Below, one piece after another: positions 47,813-59,008 of a DNA stretch of 64,000 bases. Location: NCBI GenBank assembly GCA_014526335.1, contig JACTAT010000032.1:11293882-11357881 (forward strand), in the 5' to 3' direction. The notes beneath the pieces were generated by a model. That model was not told where the DNA came from and did not search any database. It worked only from the letters and a program-made list of their open reading frames with translations. A program made the position numbers and the translations under genes. This stretch comes from Chrysaora quinquecirrha (taxonomy: Eukaryota > Cnidaria > Scyphozoa > Semaeostomeae > Pelagiidae). How positions within the stretch are numbered: position 1 is the first letter of the stretch; each line of letters starts with the position of its first letter.

Positions 47813-48495
47813 CTTCTACGTATTATCTGAAATAGTAGAAATTATATGAAAAATTTCGAACATTCTCGTAATAAAAAACTGTGTTGATGAAAATGTAATA
47901 AACTGTCATGAATTAAGTAGTTAAAAGGGTGTTGGTATGAGAACCCTTTACGTTGTTCAAGGGTGCATTGATTGTTCAATATACTAAAAAAATTTTCAAA
48001 AATGACCCAGGTCTCCTTTCTAATATAACCTAGACTAAAATGTATTAATGTACTAATCTATGGAAACGCAATTGTGGATGCATTAAGAAAACCTGCCTCT
48101 GATGAATTGAAAGTCTTAGTACTGAAAAGCATCCAGTCAATGAAAAACCCATTTAGATTGAAAGGGTTTTTCTTGCAACGTCTGCAACGAGTTTTTCAAA
48201 ACTCACCCATTCGAGAAGCATTTACAGCCCATGCAACCAATTTTAAGAGCATTCTCACGAAACGTTAACCCATATGTGGGAAATGTCTTGTTAAAATATT
48301 CAGCCATTAGTGTGGCACGTGTAACATGTTAAACAATGAAAATATCCTCCCCTTTTAAGTACATAATTAGATAAGAATTAAAATCGAAATATTAGGTATA
48401 TATAGTGACTTCATACTTACAATGCTTCGAAAATTGAGTATGTGAATTTAGTTTCAAATAATTGTTGTACTTTCTTCCAACACTGTGGATAGAAT
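47813..48495 (-). other. 5' UTR of BRICHOS copy 1, with a UTR intron
   Basis: A strong donor, GAAGCATT/GTAAGT, ends a noncoding exon at 48421. The acceptor TATTTCAG gives 13-14 UTR bases from 47826 to the ATG at 47812. The same donor and acceptor occur in copy 2 (59218 and 57912). The exon start near 48495 is estimated from the TATA position. Confidence 0.65.
48005..48350. repeat. old MITE relic in the 5' UTR intron of copy 1
   Basis: Its right half (AACCCATATGTGGGAAAT, then GTGTGGCACGTGTAA..AACAATGAAAATATCC) is a diverged version of the end of the MITE at 43861-44270. Copy 2 has the same relic, so it inserted before the gene duplication. A plus-strand frame of 64 codons here is shared with copy 2. 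Confidence 0.55.
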
Positions 48496-48521
48496 GTGTC
48501 CCGATTCTTAGCATGCGTCCC

Positions 48522-48527
48522 CTTATA
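48522..48527 (-). promoter_or_regulatory. TATA box of BRICHOS copy 1
   Basis: TATAAG on the minus strand in the context GCTGTTATAAG, about 100 bases upstream of the UTR donor. The block from ATGAATGCTGTTATAAG to ATTCTATCCACAGTGTTGGAAG is conserved almost base for base in copy 2. Confidence 0.65.
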
Positions 48528-48809
48528 ACAGCATTCATGTGAAACACGAAAATCTTCCGTTTCCCTTTTTGGTGAATGGACCCGAAAAGAAAAAAGAAAA
48601 AGAACGGCTTTGTTGGAATCCCCTTTGAGGCGTTGCAGGAATCCTAGGATGAAATGTAAAAAACATTCCGGTTCCCCTCAATATTCATTCATTTATGAAC
48701 TTCATGTTCCGCTTTGCCTTTGATGTATTGTCACATTTTAAAACAGTGAATATTTCTATCTTTTATTTCCTTTGTATTACAGAATAGTCTTCGTACCTTA
48801 ATACATTTT

Positions 48810-50304
48810 GGCATACCGTAAAAACCAGACCCTAGGACGTGAGACCCCTGAGACCTTTAGGACCATTAAGTACTGACATCAAAAAGGACCGTTAACACCA
48901 GAGGGTATTCGCCTTCTAAGAACAAAAGAAGATTGCAGTAGGTTGTCAGTCCGGGTTTTCTTAATAGTGGTTCTTACGCTATTTGGCTGCTTGCCTTCTC
49001 GTGCGTCTCTCAGTCAATACTTTTTATTAATTAATCTTTGTTGTTTGAATAGCTAACTGTCGGCCCAAATAAAAACATTGCTTTTCAGTTTAATGCAATT
49101 TTTAAGCATCGATAGATGCCTTAAAACTAGATTCTGGGTTCTTGAGATATTATCAAGGTGTGCAGCTGTCGTAGCCGCATTTCATTCAAATCCATAAGCT
49201 TACATATTGCATCGCGAGGCCAAACGAAGAATCACCCAACAAAGTCTTGTTTTGGTCTGGTTTGCTTTTGAGAAAATCCTGATTTTGAAACAAAAAATCT
49301 TGAAACAGTTTTTCGAAACTTGCTTTGTTCTTTTGTGAAAATTTCATAAATCTTGTCCATTTCTGCATTGCAGCATCGCACCTCTACTTTACGTCGACAA
49401 CTCGCGATACCTATGTTTCGTATAAATTATCTTGCTCATTTTAAAAAATCGAACAGAGGGGCGATTCAGTCCTTGAAAATCTGGTACATCCTTGCTTGGA
49501 AAGCTATCGTTTTCACGGGAATCTTTGGAAATCCTGTTGTCTTAGTAAAAATCTTTTTGAAACGTGAAATATCCCTCGAATCGAACGACATTAATAACTA
49601 GATGTTCTTGATTTGACAAGTAAAAAAAGTGAGCTTCTTGTGAGAGTCACTCGAAAGTCAATAGGTAGTACCCTCACCTTCAAGTTTTCTATTGAATTTT
49701 TTCTCGCTGTCCACCAAAAACATAACAAACCGCCTCAAATCTCTTCAAATCAAGCCAATTTTCGACATGTGCTCTGGCTCTAATCATGCTGTAATAAATA
49801 GAAGTCAACCGCAAATCTATTCTCTCAAAACTTATTTTGTTTCGGTCGCTACATATTAGCCAAACATGAAACCCCTAGAAATGTCTTCGCTGCAATAAAG
49901 ACAAATAAAGGGAAATTGATATAAATTGAGACTGAAACACCTGAAGGCAGACAGCCAAAAAGAGCGCTAAAATAACAGACATCTATCGAAACTTAAAAAA
50001 TTGCATTAACCTGAAAAGAAATGTCTTTGTTGAGCCATAGCTCTAAAACAGTGAGGTATTCAATCAAACAACAAAAATCAATAATTAAAAATATTGACTT
50101 CTGAGAGACGTTAGAGAGGGCAGGCAGCCAACTAGCGGAAGTACCACTACTAAGAAAACCCGGACTGACAGCCTACTGCGATCTTCTATTGTTCTTAGAA
50201 GGCGAATACCCTCTGGTGTTAACGGTCCTTTTTGATGTCAGTACTTAATGGTCCTAAAGGTCTCAGGGGTCTCACGTCCTAGGGTCTGGTTTTTACGGTA
50301 TGCC
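48810..50304. mobile_element. non-autonomous MULE with long TIRs and perfect 9-bp target duplication
   Basis: The inverted repeats begin GGCATACCGTAAAAACCAGA and extend about 250-270 bp on each side (48810-49065 and 50045-50304). The outer 125 bp or so are essentially perfect. ATACATTTT flanks both ends (48801-48809 and 50305-50313). The interior has only short frames and no transposase. It is absent from the equivalent site near 59555, so it postdates the duplication. Confidence 0.9.
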
Positions 50305-50759
50305 ATACATTTTAGCAGAGCAAAGTACTTGATAAGATTTTCAAATTTGGTAATTAAAAATTGTCTCAATGAACAGGTCACCATCCCCATCATCTCACAC
50401 GTCTTTTGTAAAATGCTTCGTATGAACTCGTTGCTTTAACGATTTTGTTGGCTCAACAGTTATTGAGACATTATTTACACTTTTGTAACAATCAATCCAT
50501 CCTTTTTCGTGTGAAACATTGGAAGCATATAAGAAAGGTTTTTCTGTAAGATAATTGAGAATATATTTATTCATGATCTTCATGGTGTATTTATTTAAAT
50601 TTACCCCTGGTCGGTTTGCGAAAGTCTGATTTCGAAAACTCCAATGTCCAAACATTTAACTCTTTGCAAAACTAAGCTCAATTCTCCATCGACATTATTT
50701 AGGTTTTTTGAATAAGAAACTCTTTATACCATATCCAGTCTCTCAGATGGCGTATGATT

Positions 50760-50830
50760 TAAGAAACTCGAGCCAGAGGCGTCGCCAAAGGGGGGTACAT
50801 GGGGTGCTGTACCCCCCAAATGCTGCAAAC
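50760..50830. mobile_element. transposon end fragment
   Basis: CAGAGGCGTCGCCAAAGG followed by a G-run, GGGGTGCTGTACCCCCC. The style matches hAT ends, compare CAGGGCCGTCGCGAACC at 18941. No partner end was found. Confidence 0.35.
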
Positions 50831-51027
50831 GTCAGCACAAAGAAGGTTTTTCGGCAAATGACGATATCTTCTGGAGGTTTGCGATTTCTCTTGTTTGGCA
50901 TTTTTCAAGAAAATTAGTAGAAACTTGTTTACAATAATTGATACTCCATTAAAATAGAGCATGATTAGAGTACTTAAACAAAGAATAAAATCATTGAATA
51001 TCTACATCGAAAGAGAAACAAGTCTTA

Positions 51028-51720
51028 GACCCCGTTTACACGATATCGGTACCACACCGGTACGATTTGACACCGGCATAAAACCATGCCGGTGTGGGTT
51101 TTTTATCATCCCGTTTACACGATACCGGTGTGATTTCATGTCGCTTTGGTTAAACAATGGCTGTGACATCATAGAGCTTAATTTTGTGATTTTGGGCTAT
51201 GGCCTAAGCTCTAACAAAGAACAAAACCAAAAAATAAACCAAGAGAGCTAATTGCAAACAGTCCCCGCCGCTCGAGGCAAACAAATTTTAGCAACCAGCC
51301 ATTATTTCGTCGATGGAAATAAAAAATACACGAAAATGCCGTGTCAGAAGTCGAGTAAAGCCAAGTGTAAGACGAGAAAAAGCAACTAAATTTACTTCAA
51401 TCGACAAGGAAAATCAATTTTCATGATATCACATCAGAAAAACATTTAATAAAGAAAAAAGTTCAGTATAATTCCTATCCTAAAAGCAATCGAAGTGAAA
51501 CCGACATGAAATCGTATCGGTAGCATGCCGGTATGGGTGTTTACACGATGTCGCTATCACACCGGCATGAAATCGTACCGGTGTGGCTATCGACATGTGT
51601 TTTCACACCTTTTATGCCGGTGTGGTACCGATATCGTGTAAACGGCTCGTCTAAAAACAAAAGATTCGACACCGGTGTCATATCAAACCGGTGTGGTACC
51701 GATATCGTGTAAACGGGGTC
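51028..51720. mobile_element. PIF/Harbinger-like MITE with ACCGGT palindrome arrays
   Basis: Long TIRs begin GACCCCGTTTACACGATATC on each strand, with TTA on both sides (51025-51027 and 51721-51723). Within each arm the motif CACACCGGTA or its relatives repeats many times around ACCGGT palindromes. Extra copies of GTTTACACGAT lie at 51112, 51538 and 51633 (inverted). No transposase. Confidence 0.85.
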
Positions 51721-51723
51721 TTA

Positions 51724-53908
51724 AAATCGCACAACTTTTATGTTCAGCTTGATTTTTACTCTGGTAAGACGAAGTGGGACACAAAGACAGAAACAGCTAA
51801 GCAATCCAAATTGCCTTACTTATAGCCACCTACATTTTCCCGTTAAGTAAATAATTAACATATTAATGTTGAACATGATTAAAACGAGCTCCTCTTTGAC
51901 CAGTGTCATCGTTCGTCGTAGAAAGGTATACTTGTACGGATCTTTCAATTGAATGCTAAGAAATGGTGTTTAGGAGAGATATTAGCCCGTTGGTGGAACG
52001 CGTTCGTTGTAATAACGTTTCAGTTAATGAGGCTTCTACTTTATTTCCTGTGTACTTAGAGATACTATAATAATTATTCTAGAAGATTTTGTGTTTTCTT
52101 TAACTTTATATTGCATTTTTCCATGTCGTAAATTGTATGTTACCTTAAAAACTTGAATTTTGTAAAATGTTATATGAATATTGATATCGAGATAATAAAT
52201 TGCAAACATTTTCATTTTTATCCTTATTGGCTGTGTTCAAACAGATGTTGCAACAGATTTCCCAAGATTCAATAGCGTTTTAGAATTTCAAGTTGTCCAT
52301 CGCTTATTTAATTACGATAGTCGAGCCCCTAAGCTCCTTGATGGAATGTTCCATTCGGTCCGGTGAACAGTGGATCTAATAAGGCAAGCTTGACTTGCTA
52401 CTATCTTCTATACTCATCGGTAATAAGGCACTTTTTCCTTTCCAACAAAAGCAGGCCGCGCATAGAACTAGCAGTTGTCGCAACACTCAAAGTACTGTTA
52501 ACAGTAAAAGACAATTTTATTATTGAAGGACATCGAATATGCAGGAAATAGAAGGCAAGTACACTTAACTTACTCTTTGACATTGAAACAGCTATTCCCT
52601 TATAGGCTGTTTATTTTCATTTTCATGCTGTAAAATTATATGAGTGTCTAAATCAATTCGCAAAAATTCTATAAATCTTTCAATTAAAGTGCAAGAGTAT
52701 GGCTGTTTAGAATTTGCACCTGAACGCTAGTTGATATGCTTTTAGATAAGATTTATTTCGTGCAGATGAACTTTTCAGCCCCAGCTTCTGTTTGCTCACA
52801 ACTATTCTTTGCGTCTGAAGCAGAGACAGGTGGAAAAAGTGCAAGTAATATGGGCTAAACAGTAATGTCAAGGCTATCTTTCAGTAATGAGACCCCCAAA
52901 GGGGGTTCGAAGTCTTGCAATCACGGAAGATAAATCTTAATACCACGTGGACGCAACTTCAGGCATTTCCCGAAATTCTCAGCAATATTTCAATACAAGG
53001 CTTAATTTCATAACATCTAAAGAATTGCTTTGAAAATACTATCCGCGACAAGTTTGTAACAGTAAAGACCAAAAATTAAGGTTTTAGAAGACCTGTTAAT
53101 TCCTTACTTGCGCAAATATGATTGGCAAGAAATGACCAGCCAACCGTCTGTCCTGCACTAATTAATCAATTGCGCAATTATGTCGCCAATATCTAAATCA
53201 TGAAATCACGAGTCATGCCATGACATTTCAGTTTCGATTCACACATTTGCGTGCAAAAATTTCTCGTTTCCCGTTATTTTTTTAGCTTGTAGGGGTATCT
53301 TCGAATAATGTGGAGAGCTATCTTTGAATAACGTTGGGTGCTATCATTAGACTTATTACTTGAATTGTAGTCATCGCTATTGAGTTCAAATGCTGGACGC
53401 TCAAACTACAACTCATATTATCTTTTGCTGAAAACGTAGAGAAACATTCAAGTAAATCTATTCTATTCAGCCAAATCCTTTTAGATGAGTCTTCTAGGAT
53501 GTCTCCGTCACGAAGCGAAGAGAAGCCTCCAACACGAAGACAAGCGAACAAACGCTCTTGGAATGGTCCCGTTATCACTCATACATTGTACCGTCCTTGA
53601 GCTTCTGCTTGACCCATCTAATATCGCCCATGTTTTGGTAGGAATGGAACAGCCTCTTTCATCAAATACTAAGTCAAAAGCTGTAATTAAGCTGTCTTTC
53701 AAGTTTTAAAGACAGGGTTTTTCACGTGTTTTTTTTTTGGATGACAAAAATTCTGTTTAGTTTGAAATATTCAGTTTGTAGAGTTTGTTGTGTCAAACCT
53801 AGGACCCCGGCCCAAGAAATTGAAGCAATGAACACAAAAAGTAGCGGAATAAATCTTTATAACAATATCAAATGCTACTGTCCAACAAATGATATGATTT
53901 AGATTGTT
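51724..53908. other. spacer and noncoding 3' flank of BRICHOS copy 2
   Basis: From about 52270 this aligns with 37260-39942 of unit 1. No exon recognised in either copy. Confidence 0.5.
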
Positions 53909-54157
53909 CTATTTTCCAAGAAACACAATTCTCCTGGCCAAAAGTGGCACTTCGCATCTCACCGTGCAGCACAAGACTGAATCCCTCACATGTCTCTTTG
54001 TGCAGTCAAAAAAGCGTGGTCCATGAGTGCAACGGACATCATAAACACAACTGTACCCGCTGGATTTAAAGCTGCAAGATATCTTAAGTTTGCTTTTAGA
54101 CGGGCATCTGAAATATTGCGCGGAATCATCTGGCTCGCAGAAGTCGAATCGATAAAT
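53909..54157 (-). CDS. predicted mature nine-cysteine peptide of BRICHOS copy 2
   Basis: About 82 residues after R-L-R-R. Spacing is C-x10-C-x9-C-x8-C-x5-C-x8-C-x10-C-C-x3-C, one residue shorter than copy 1 in the first loop. Several changes add positive charge (DVR, HVRD, ARR near the end). All nine cysteines and the CVYD, DCTKRHV and DSVLCC anchors are kept. Confidence 0.7.
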   Translation of the reverse strand: MYRFDFCEPDDSAQYFRCPSKSKLKISCSFKSSGYSCVYDVRCTHGPRFFDCTKRHVRDSVLCCTVRCEVPLLARRIVFLGK

Positions 54158-57100
54158 TGGCTCTCTTCTCAATCGTCTAGCTGGTGACTTTTTTGTTGTT
54201 TCTAATCCTAAAAATCAGAGAATATGTACAAAATCAGCAGCTGCTTAACTTTGGCGGTAAAGAACATTTGGTTTAAGAGACTTGTAGGCTTTGTCCTTAT
54301 CCGAATACGAAGTCATGCCAGAAATATGATGGCGCTGCAGAGGAGACTGTGGGAAAAGTGAACTGAGATTTAGCAGACTGAAATCTTAGTTCACTTTTCT
54401 CGTTGTATCCTCTGTAACACTGTCACATTTCGGTTGTCAATTTGTGTTGGGATAAGGAAAGAATTCGACTTGGGGTAAGTCTATTTCAGCTACGGCTCTG
54501 GCAAAATTTGTAAGATTTGCTTGGAAATAGAATTCTGCTAGCCTAGGGGTAATCAACCAAGCTGGGGTCTTCAGGTCAAACTATGAACTAAAAGTTGTAT
54601 ATTGGTATAAGTGAGTGCATTATTTAAGGGAAGGACGCGTCATTAATCAAAAACCCTCTTTGTTGATCCAAATTCAGCCCCTTTTCCTGTCATTGTGCTC
54701 TAGAACTCATGCTGCTAGCTCTTTTCACTCTGACCCTTTACACTTGACTTTCTGTTGTGTCTCATGGTATCAATTTTGACCATAATGTTATACTGGTATC
54801 TCGAAATTGGAGATCAACATTGAAAGTCAAGGAACAAAATTTTTCCTTGAAGCGGTAGTCATACTTTTTAGAAACGTTTTGGGATGTATGACAGCAATGA
54901 ATTCATGGAGAGCTATTTCGTTTTATCAGCCACTGTTGTCTTTTTTTAAGACACGCATCATTTGTACAGAAGAGTTTTATAAAGAAGAATTACAAAAGAG
55001 CATCATTAATTCATTACCTTTAATAAGCTCAGCAGCCTTTTTGTTGATATCGCTATCCAAGAACCTCTCTGTGAAAACGAGTTTCACTCCAGTGCAATGC
55101 AGTGCTATCCTCTCTCCCACTTCTTCTCTGCTCATTTCATACATTGGAAGAGCTCTATACTTCTTCACCAAGAATTCTCCAGTGCCAAATGTTGAATTTG
55201 CCTATGATAATAGAAAGAGTATTGTTCTCTAGAAATCAGCTAATCATGCATTTGGTCAATGTTTCCTGTTATGGTCAGCCCTGTTACGATTAGTTCATAA
55301 TGTTTCGAATATTACTTGCCATTATCGATTATCTGTCACCTATCTACCTTTCCCTATAGAGACTTTCTCGTAAATGTCTCGTATGCTTTATACTAAAAGA
55401 ATCGCAAGCACGTTGGTGATACTAATCAATAATTAAGAGGAAAATAAGGATTAAAACTTTTTTCGAAGCTTTTCCCATATTAAACATGTAAAAAAATTAG
55501 GCTTGAAGCGATTTCAAAATTTCAGAAATTCAAATCTTGCAATCTATCATGACGAAGTGCAAGAAACGAAAAAAGTCAACTCACAAGCCTGAGACTACGC
55601 TCCAATTCACTTGGTGTCTGCTCGTCCTTCTCTAGTACAGAGATAAAGCATTTCTTCAAAGAATCAATTCTTCTTGCACTGAATCCCTACAATAATATGC
55701 AATGCTAATGCTCTGAAAAGTTATATGAAAAACAATGGCCGAACGAATAAACCAGCATATTACAATTAATGCAAAGATAGCCTTAAAGCAGTTAAACTTC
55801 AAGCAGTTTAGCTGTCATTAGAAAATATCCCACCCAATACGTGCAGGGATCAGCTATTCTTATACAGGTGACCTATCCTTTATAACAAATTCGTACTGAA
55901 ATGTCATATCTTTCTATGGTAGATATATACCATGAGTCTCTAAACGATTTAATTGCTGCCCATTTTTCCTCATTTTGGAAAGGAGTAGATGAAGCATTGT
56001 CACCATTTTGAAGGTATTTGACCATAAAATAATGATAGGTTTATCTAGTTTTCAATGATTTAGCCCTGTGGTATATCATCTTGCAACAACTGTACGTACA
56101 TCTTTTTAGAGCCCCTCTCGTATCTAAGAGTATAGAACAGCTAGAGCTACGAAATTTATGTCGAATAATGCTTGTACCAAATAAAGAACAATGCCCAAGT
56201 TAGGTTATAATATCGAATACAATGACGATAAATAATGATCAATTTGGCCCTAATTGGCAGATGGAGAATGAGCAATTTGAAGTAAACAAATCAGATACAA
56301 CTTTCAAACATTTCTGTATTTTTAGATTTAATACATTATTTATCATAATTTTTTTAAATTTGAGCAAATTTGATCCCAAGTATGTTTTGTCGCCTATACG
56401 GTACTTTACGAATCATGTAGCTAAAAAAATGCAAAGCAAGAAATTTGGAAGCTAAAAAGATAATAACGACAGCCCTAGATAATTTTGAGAGGAAGTCGAA
56501 AACTTCTGAAGCCTTTTCTATCATCCATTTCTCTCGGTCCAGAAAAGATGTAAGTAAATCTACAGGTATAAAACTGGCACGTATCTATACATTTGATGAT
56601 AAAAACCTTACCCGATCAAAATCATTCAAAATTTCAGCTTTCTGAATCTTTCCATGAGCTGGCACTTTGATGATCTCCACGTTTTGCAAAGAATCAAAGT
56701 TGAATTTTTCCTGAAATATTTGGCCATTTTCTTCGAAATTTACTTTCAATTCTGCTGCCTAAATTTAAAAAAAAGGTCTCCTGGATTTGTCACATAATTT
56801 TTACGACTTAAATCTTCAATTTTAAGAGTATTAACCATTTCAAACTAATTATCCGAAGGTTTCTGCAGAAACAAATGAATGTGGTTTTTTCCCGAAGCAA
56901 AAATTTCCCATATTGTATTGCATTAAATGAACAGGGGTGTTAATTCGCAACTTTTCTATCAGCCCGGGGTGTTTTCCAGCCCCCCTCAAGGTTTTCGTGT
57001 AACTGTTCTATTGTGTGATGAGTGTAAGCCTCAAAACAAGGCTGACTTTAAGCCTGTATGTATTGGCTACAATGTAATACAAAAAAATTCCCACAGCGAT

Positions 57101-57898
57101 AACAATATGTCATGTGACATTGCCTAAAATGGAAAGCAGTCATGCCAAAACGCATATAAATGCTTATTCTTACCAGTAAATCTTATCAGAATTGACTGAT
57201 TCTTTGCAAGGTAAAAAGAAATTATTACTAGTAACAAAATGCACATAAATTTCTGGATTTTTATTGATATTAAGGAAGGCTGATTTTTGACTGATGTTAA
57301 TAGCATGCTTTGATTAAGATATCATAATGACGTCATTATAGAAGTGGGAGACACAATTTACCAACATTTTTTCCTAATTCACTGGCCCTTGCCTGTGCCA
57401 GGTTTCATTGCTCTAGCTCTACAGGAAAGCAATTTCTTGAGGGGGCTGAAGACACCCCCCCTGGCTATTTGAGATGAAAATGTCCGATAGGATTAAAGAT
57501 AACTCTCGTAAGCTTCTTTTCTTAATAACCATGGTAACTTTAAGAGGAAATGCGCATTTTTTATGAAGAAAAGGTCTGCAGATTTCTGTTAATTGTGTTA
57601 AGAAGTTCATTTCCCATGATCATTCAAAGAAACTTATGTCATTTTAAGTGGCCATTAATGGGTACTCATTCGAGCCCGGATATGTGACTGATATGAAATC
57701 TTGTTTGCATGAACCAAGATTTTCATATTTTTCATAATGTACTATGCTGTAAACATAAACTATGTTAGTTGAAAGGATATAAATAAATAATTTGTTTTCC
57801 TCGATCAATTCTTCAGATAAACTCAAAGCAAATTATTAAAATTGAGGAATATTTACCAACGCAGTGGCGATAAATCCAACGAAAAGAACAGCATACAT
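53909..57898 (-). CDS. BRICHOS-domain secreted prepropeptide, copy 2 (five coding exons)
   Basis: Exons: 57898-57857, 56758-56612, 55686-55585, 55201-55018 and 54207-53909; predicted 257 residues. Exons 1-4 have the same lengths and phases as copy 1. Exon 1 reads MYAVLFVGFIATAL. By eye the BRICHOS exons differ from copy 1 at only two residues in exon 2, none in exon 3 and about four in exon 4, with the Cys pair kept. Exon 5 keeps SPARRLRRE, so the R-L-R-R site is conserved, but the peptide after it differs at roughly a third of positions and has a different C-terminus. This is the more compact copy, at 4 kb. A subtilase gene lies 2.8 kb upstream on the opposite strand. Confidence 0.88.
54353..54399. 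repeat. 19-bp hairpin in copy 2 intron 4
   Basis: GAAAAGTGAACTGAGATTT and its near-perfect complement (18 of 19) surround a 9-base loop. Outer bases AGAGGA and TCCTCT also pair loosely. It is missing from copy 1; probably a small fold-back element. Confidence 0.6.
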
Positions 57899-58078
57899 CT
57901 TCTACGTAATATCTGAAATAGTGGAAATTATATGAAAAATTTCGAACATTCTCGTAATAAAAAACTGTGTTGATGAAAATGTAATAAACTGCCATAAATT
58001 AAGTAGTTAAAAGGGTGTTGGTATTAAGTCATTCAAGGGTGTATTGATTCTTCAATATACTAAACAAATTTTCAAAAA

Positions 58079-58430
58079 TGATCCATGTCTCATTCCTGAT
58101 AAAGCCTAGACTAAAATATATATATACCAATCTATGGAAAAATAACGCAATTTTGGAGGCCTTAAGAAAACCAACCTCCGATGTGTTGAACGTTTTCGTA
58201 CTGAAAAGCATTGAGTCGATGAAAAATCCATTTAGAATTAATAGATTTTTCTTGCAATGTCTGCAACGAGTTTTTCAAAACTCAACTATTCAAGAAGCAT
58301 TTACAGCACATACATACAACTAATTTTAAGAGCATTCTCACGAGACGTTAACCCATATATGGGAAATGTCTTGTTGAAAAATTCACCTATTTGTGTGGCA
58401 CGTCTAATATGTTAAACAATGAAAATATCC
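58079..58430. repeat. old MITE relic in the 5' UTR intron of copy 2
   Basis: Orthologous in position to 48005-48350. Its end, TGTGTGGCACGTCTAA..AACAATGAAAATATCC, relates it to the MITE at 43861-44270. Confidence 0.55.
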
Positions 58431-58638
58431 TCTCCTTTTTTAAAGTATTGCATTTGTTGGAGTAAAAAAACTTTGACATGAAAAACGGAAAAAGTATGAA
58501 CGGCTTTCAAAATCGGCAAAAAAGACAAGAACATTGAACCAAATGAGATTATTCCTCCAATTATCTTCCGAATTTCCTCAATATCGAACTCCAAATCAGA
58601 TATCCTGATTAAAGAAAACTTCAACTAATTACGCAATA

Positions 58639-59008
58639 CACGTTTCTTTTTATAAGGAACACCTTTATAACGAACTCGAGGCTGAAAATTCCCAAAAAAT
58701 TAAGGAACTTTAAGGAACTGTCGAGGCTCGGATGAAAAACTAAGAAACTCTTTTTTAAAGAACAAGACGGTTTGTACGAAAAAGGAACAGAAGTACAATA
58801 TATTTCCCATCGTTCTTCCCCAAAAGGCTTCATTTATACTTAAAGTTTGAAATGAAGAATAGTTTATGTGGATTTGCTGTAAAAATTAGTATTTATACAT
58901 ATCCCACGACAAGGAACAGTATAAGGAACTTTCAGCCTCATTTTGTTGAAAAATAAGGGAACTCAAGCCTCAACTCAGACCAAAGGTTCCTTATAAAAAA
59001 AAAACGTG
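58639..59008. mobile_element. mariner-type MITE, copy 3 (CACGTTT..family)
   Basis: 370 bp, ends CACGTTTCTTTTTATAAGGAAC and its mirror, flanked by TA (58637-58638 and 59009-59010). Internal AAGGAACTTT repeats. Absent from the matching intron of copy 1. Confidence 0.7.

Larger units (their letters stand above)
37260..50770. repeat. segmental duplication, unit 1 (BRICHOS copy 1)
   Basis: Similarity to unit 2 starts near GTCCGCCACTTATTTAATAA (37300), equivalent to 52298. It extends past the gene promoter to GATTTAAGAAACTC (50757), equivalent to 59690. Noncoding parts are clearly diverged while BRICHOS exons are nearly identical. Unit 1 is longer because of insertions at about 42220-42905, 42985-43580, 43660-46105 and 48810-50304. 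Confidence 0.8.

Noticed and set aside
48074..48268. Plus-strand frame shared by both BRICHOS units (also 58078-58323)
   Set aside because: Many replacement changes and a different end in the second copy; the DNA is an old MITE relic in a UTR intron. Shared ancestry explains the likeness.
39943..57898. Calling the nine-cysteine peptides toxins
   Set aside because: Secretion and cysteine richness alone do not show toxicity. The BRICHOS layout fits defence or structural peptides equally well.
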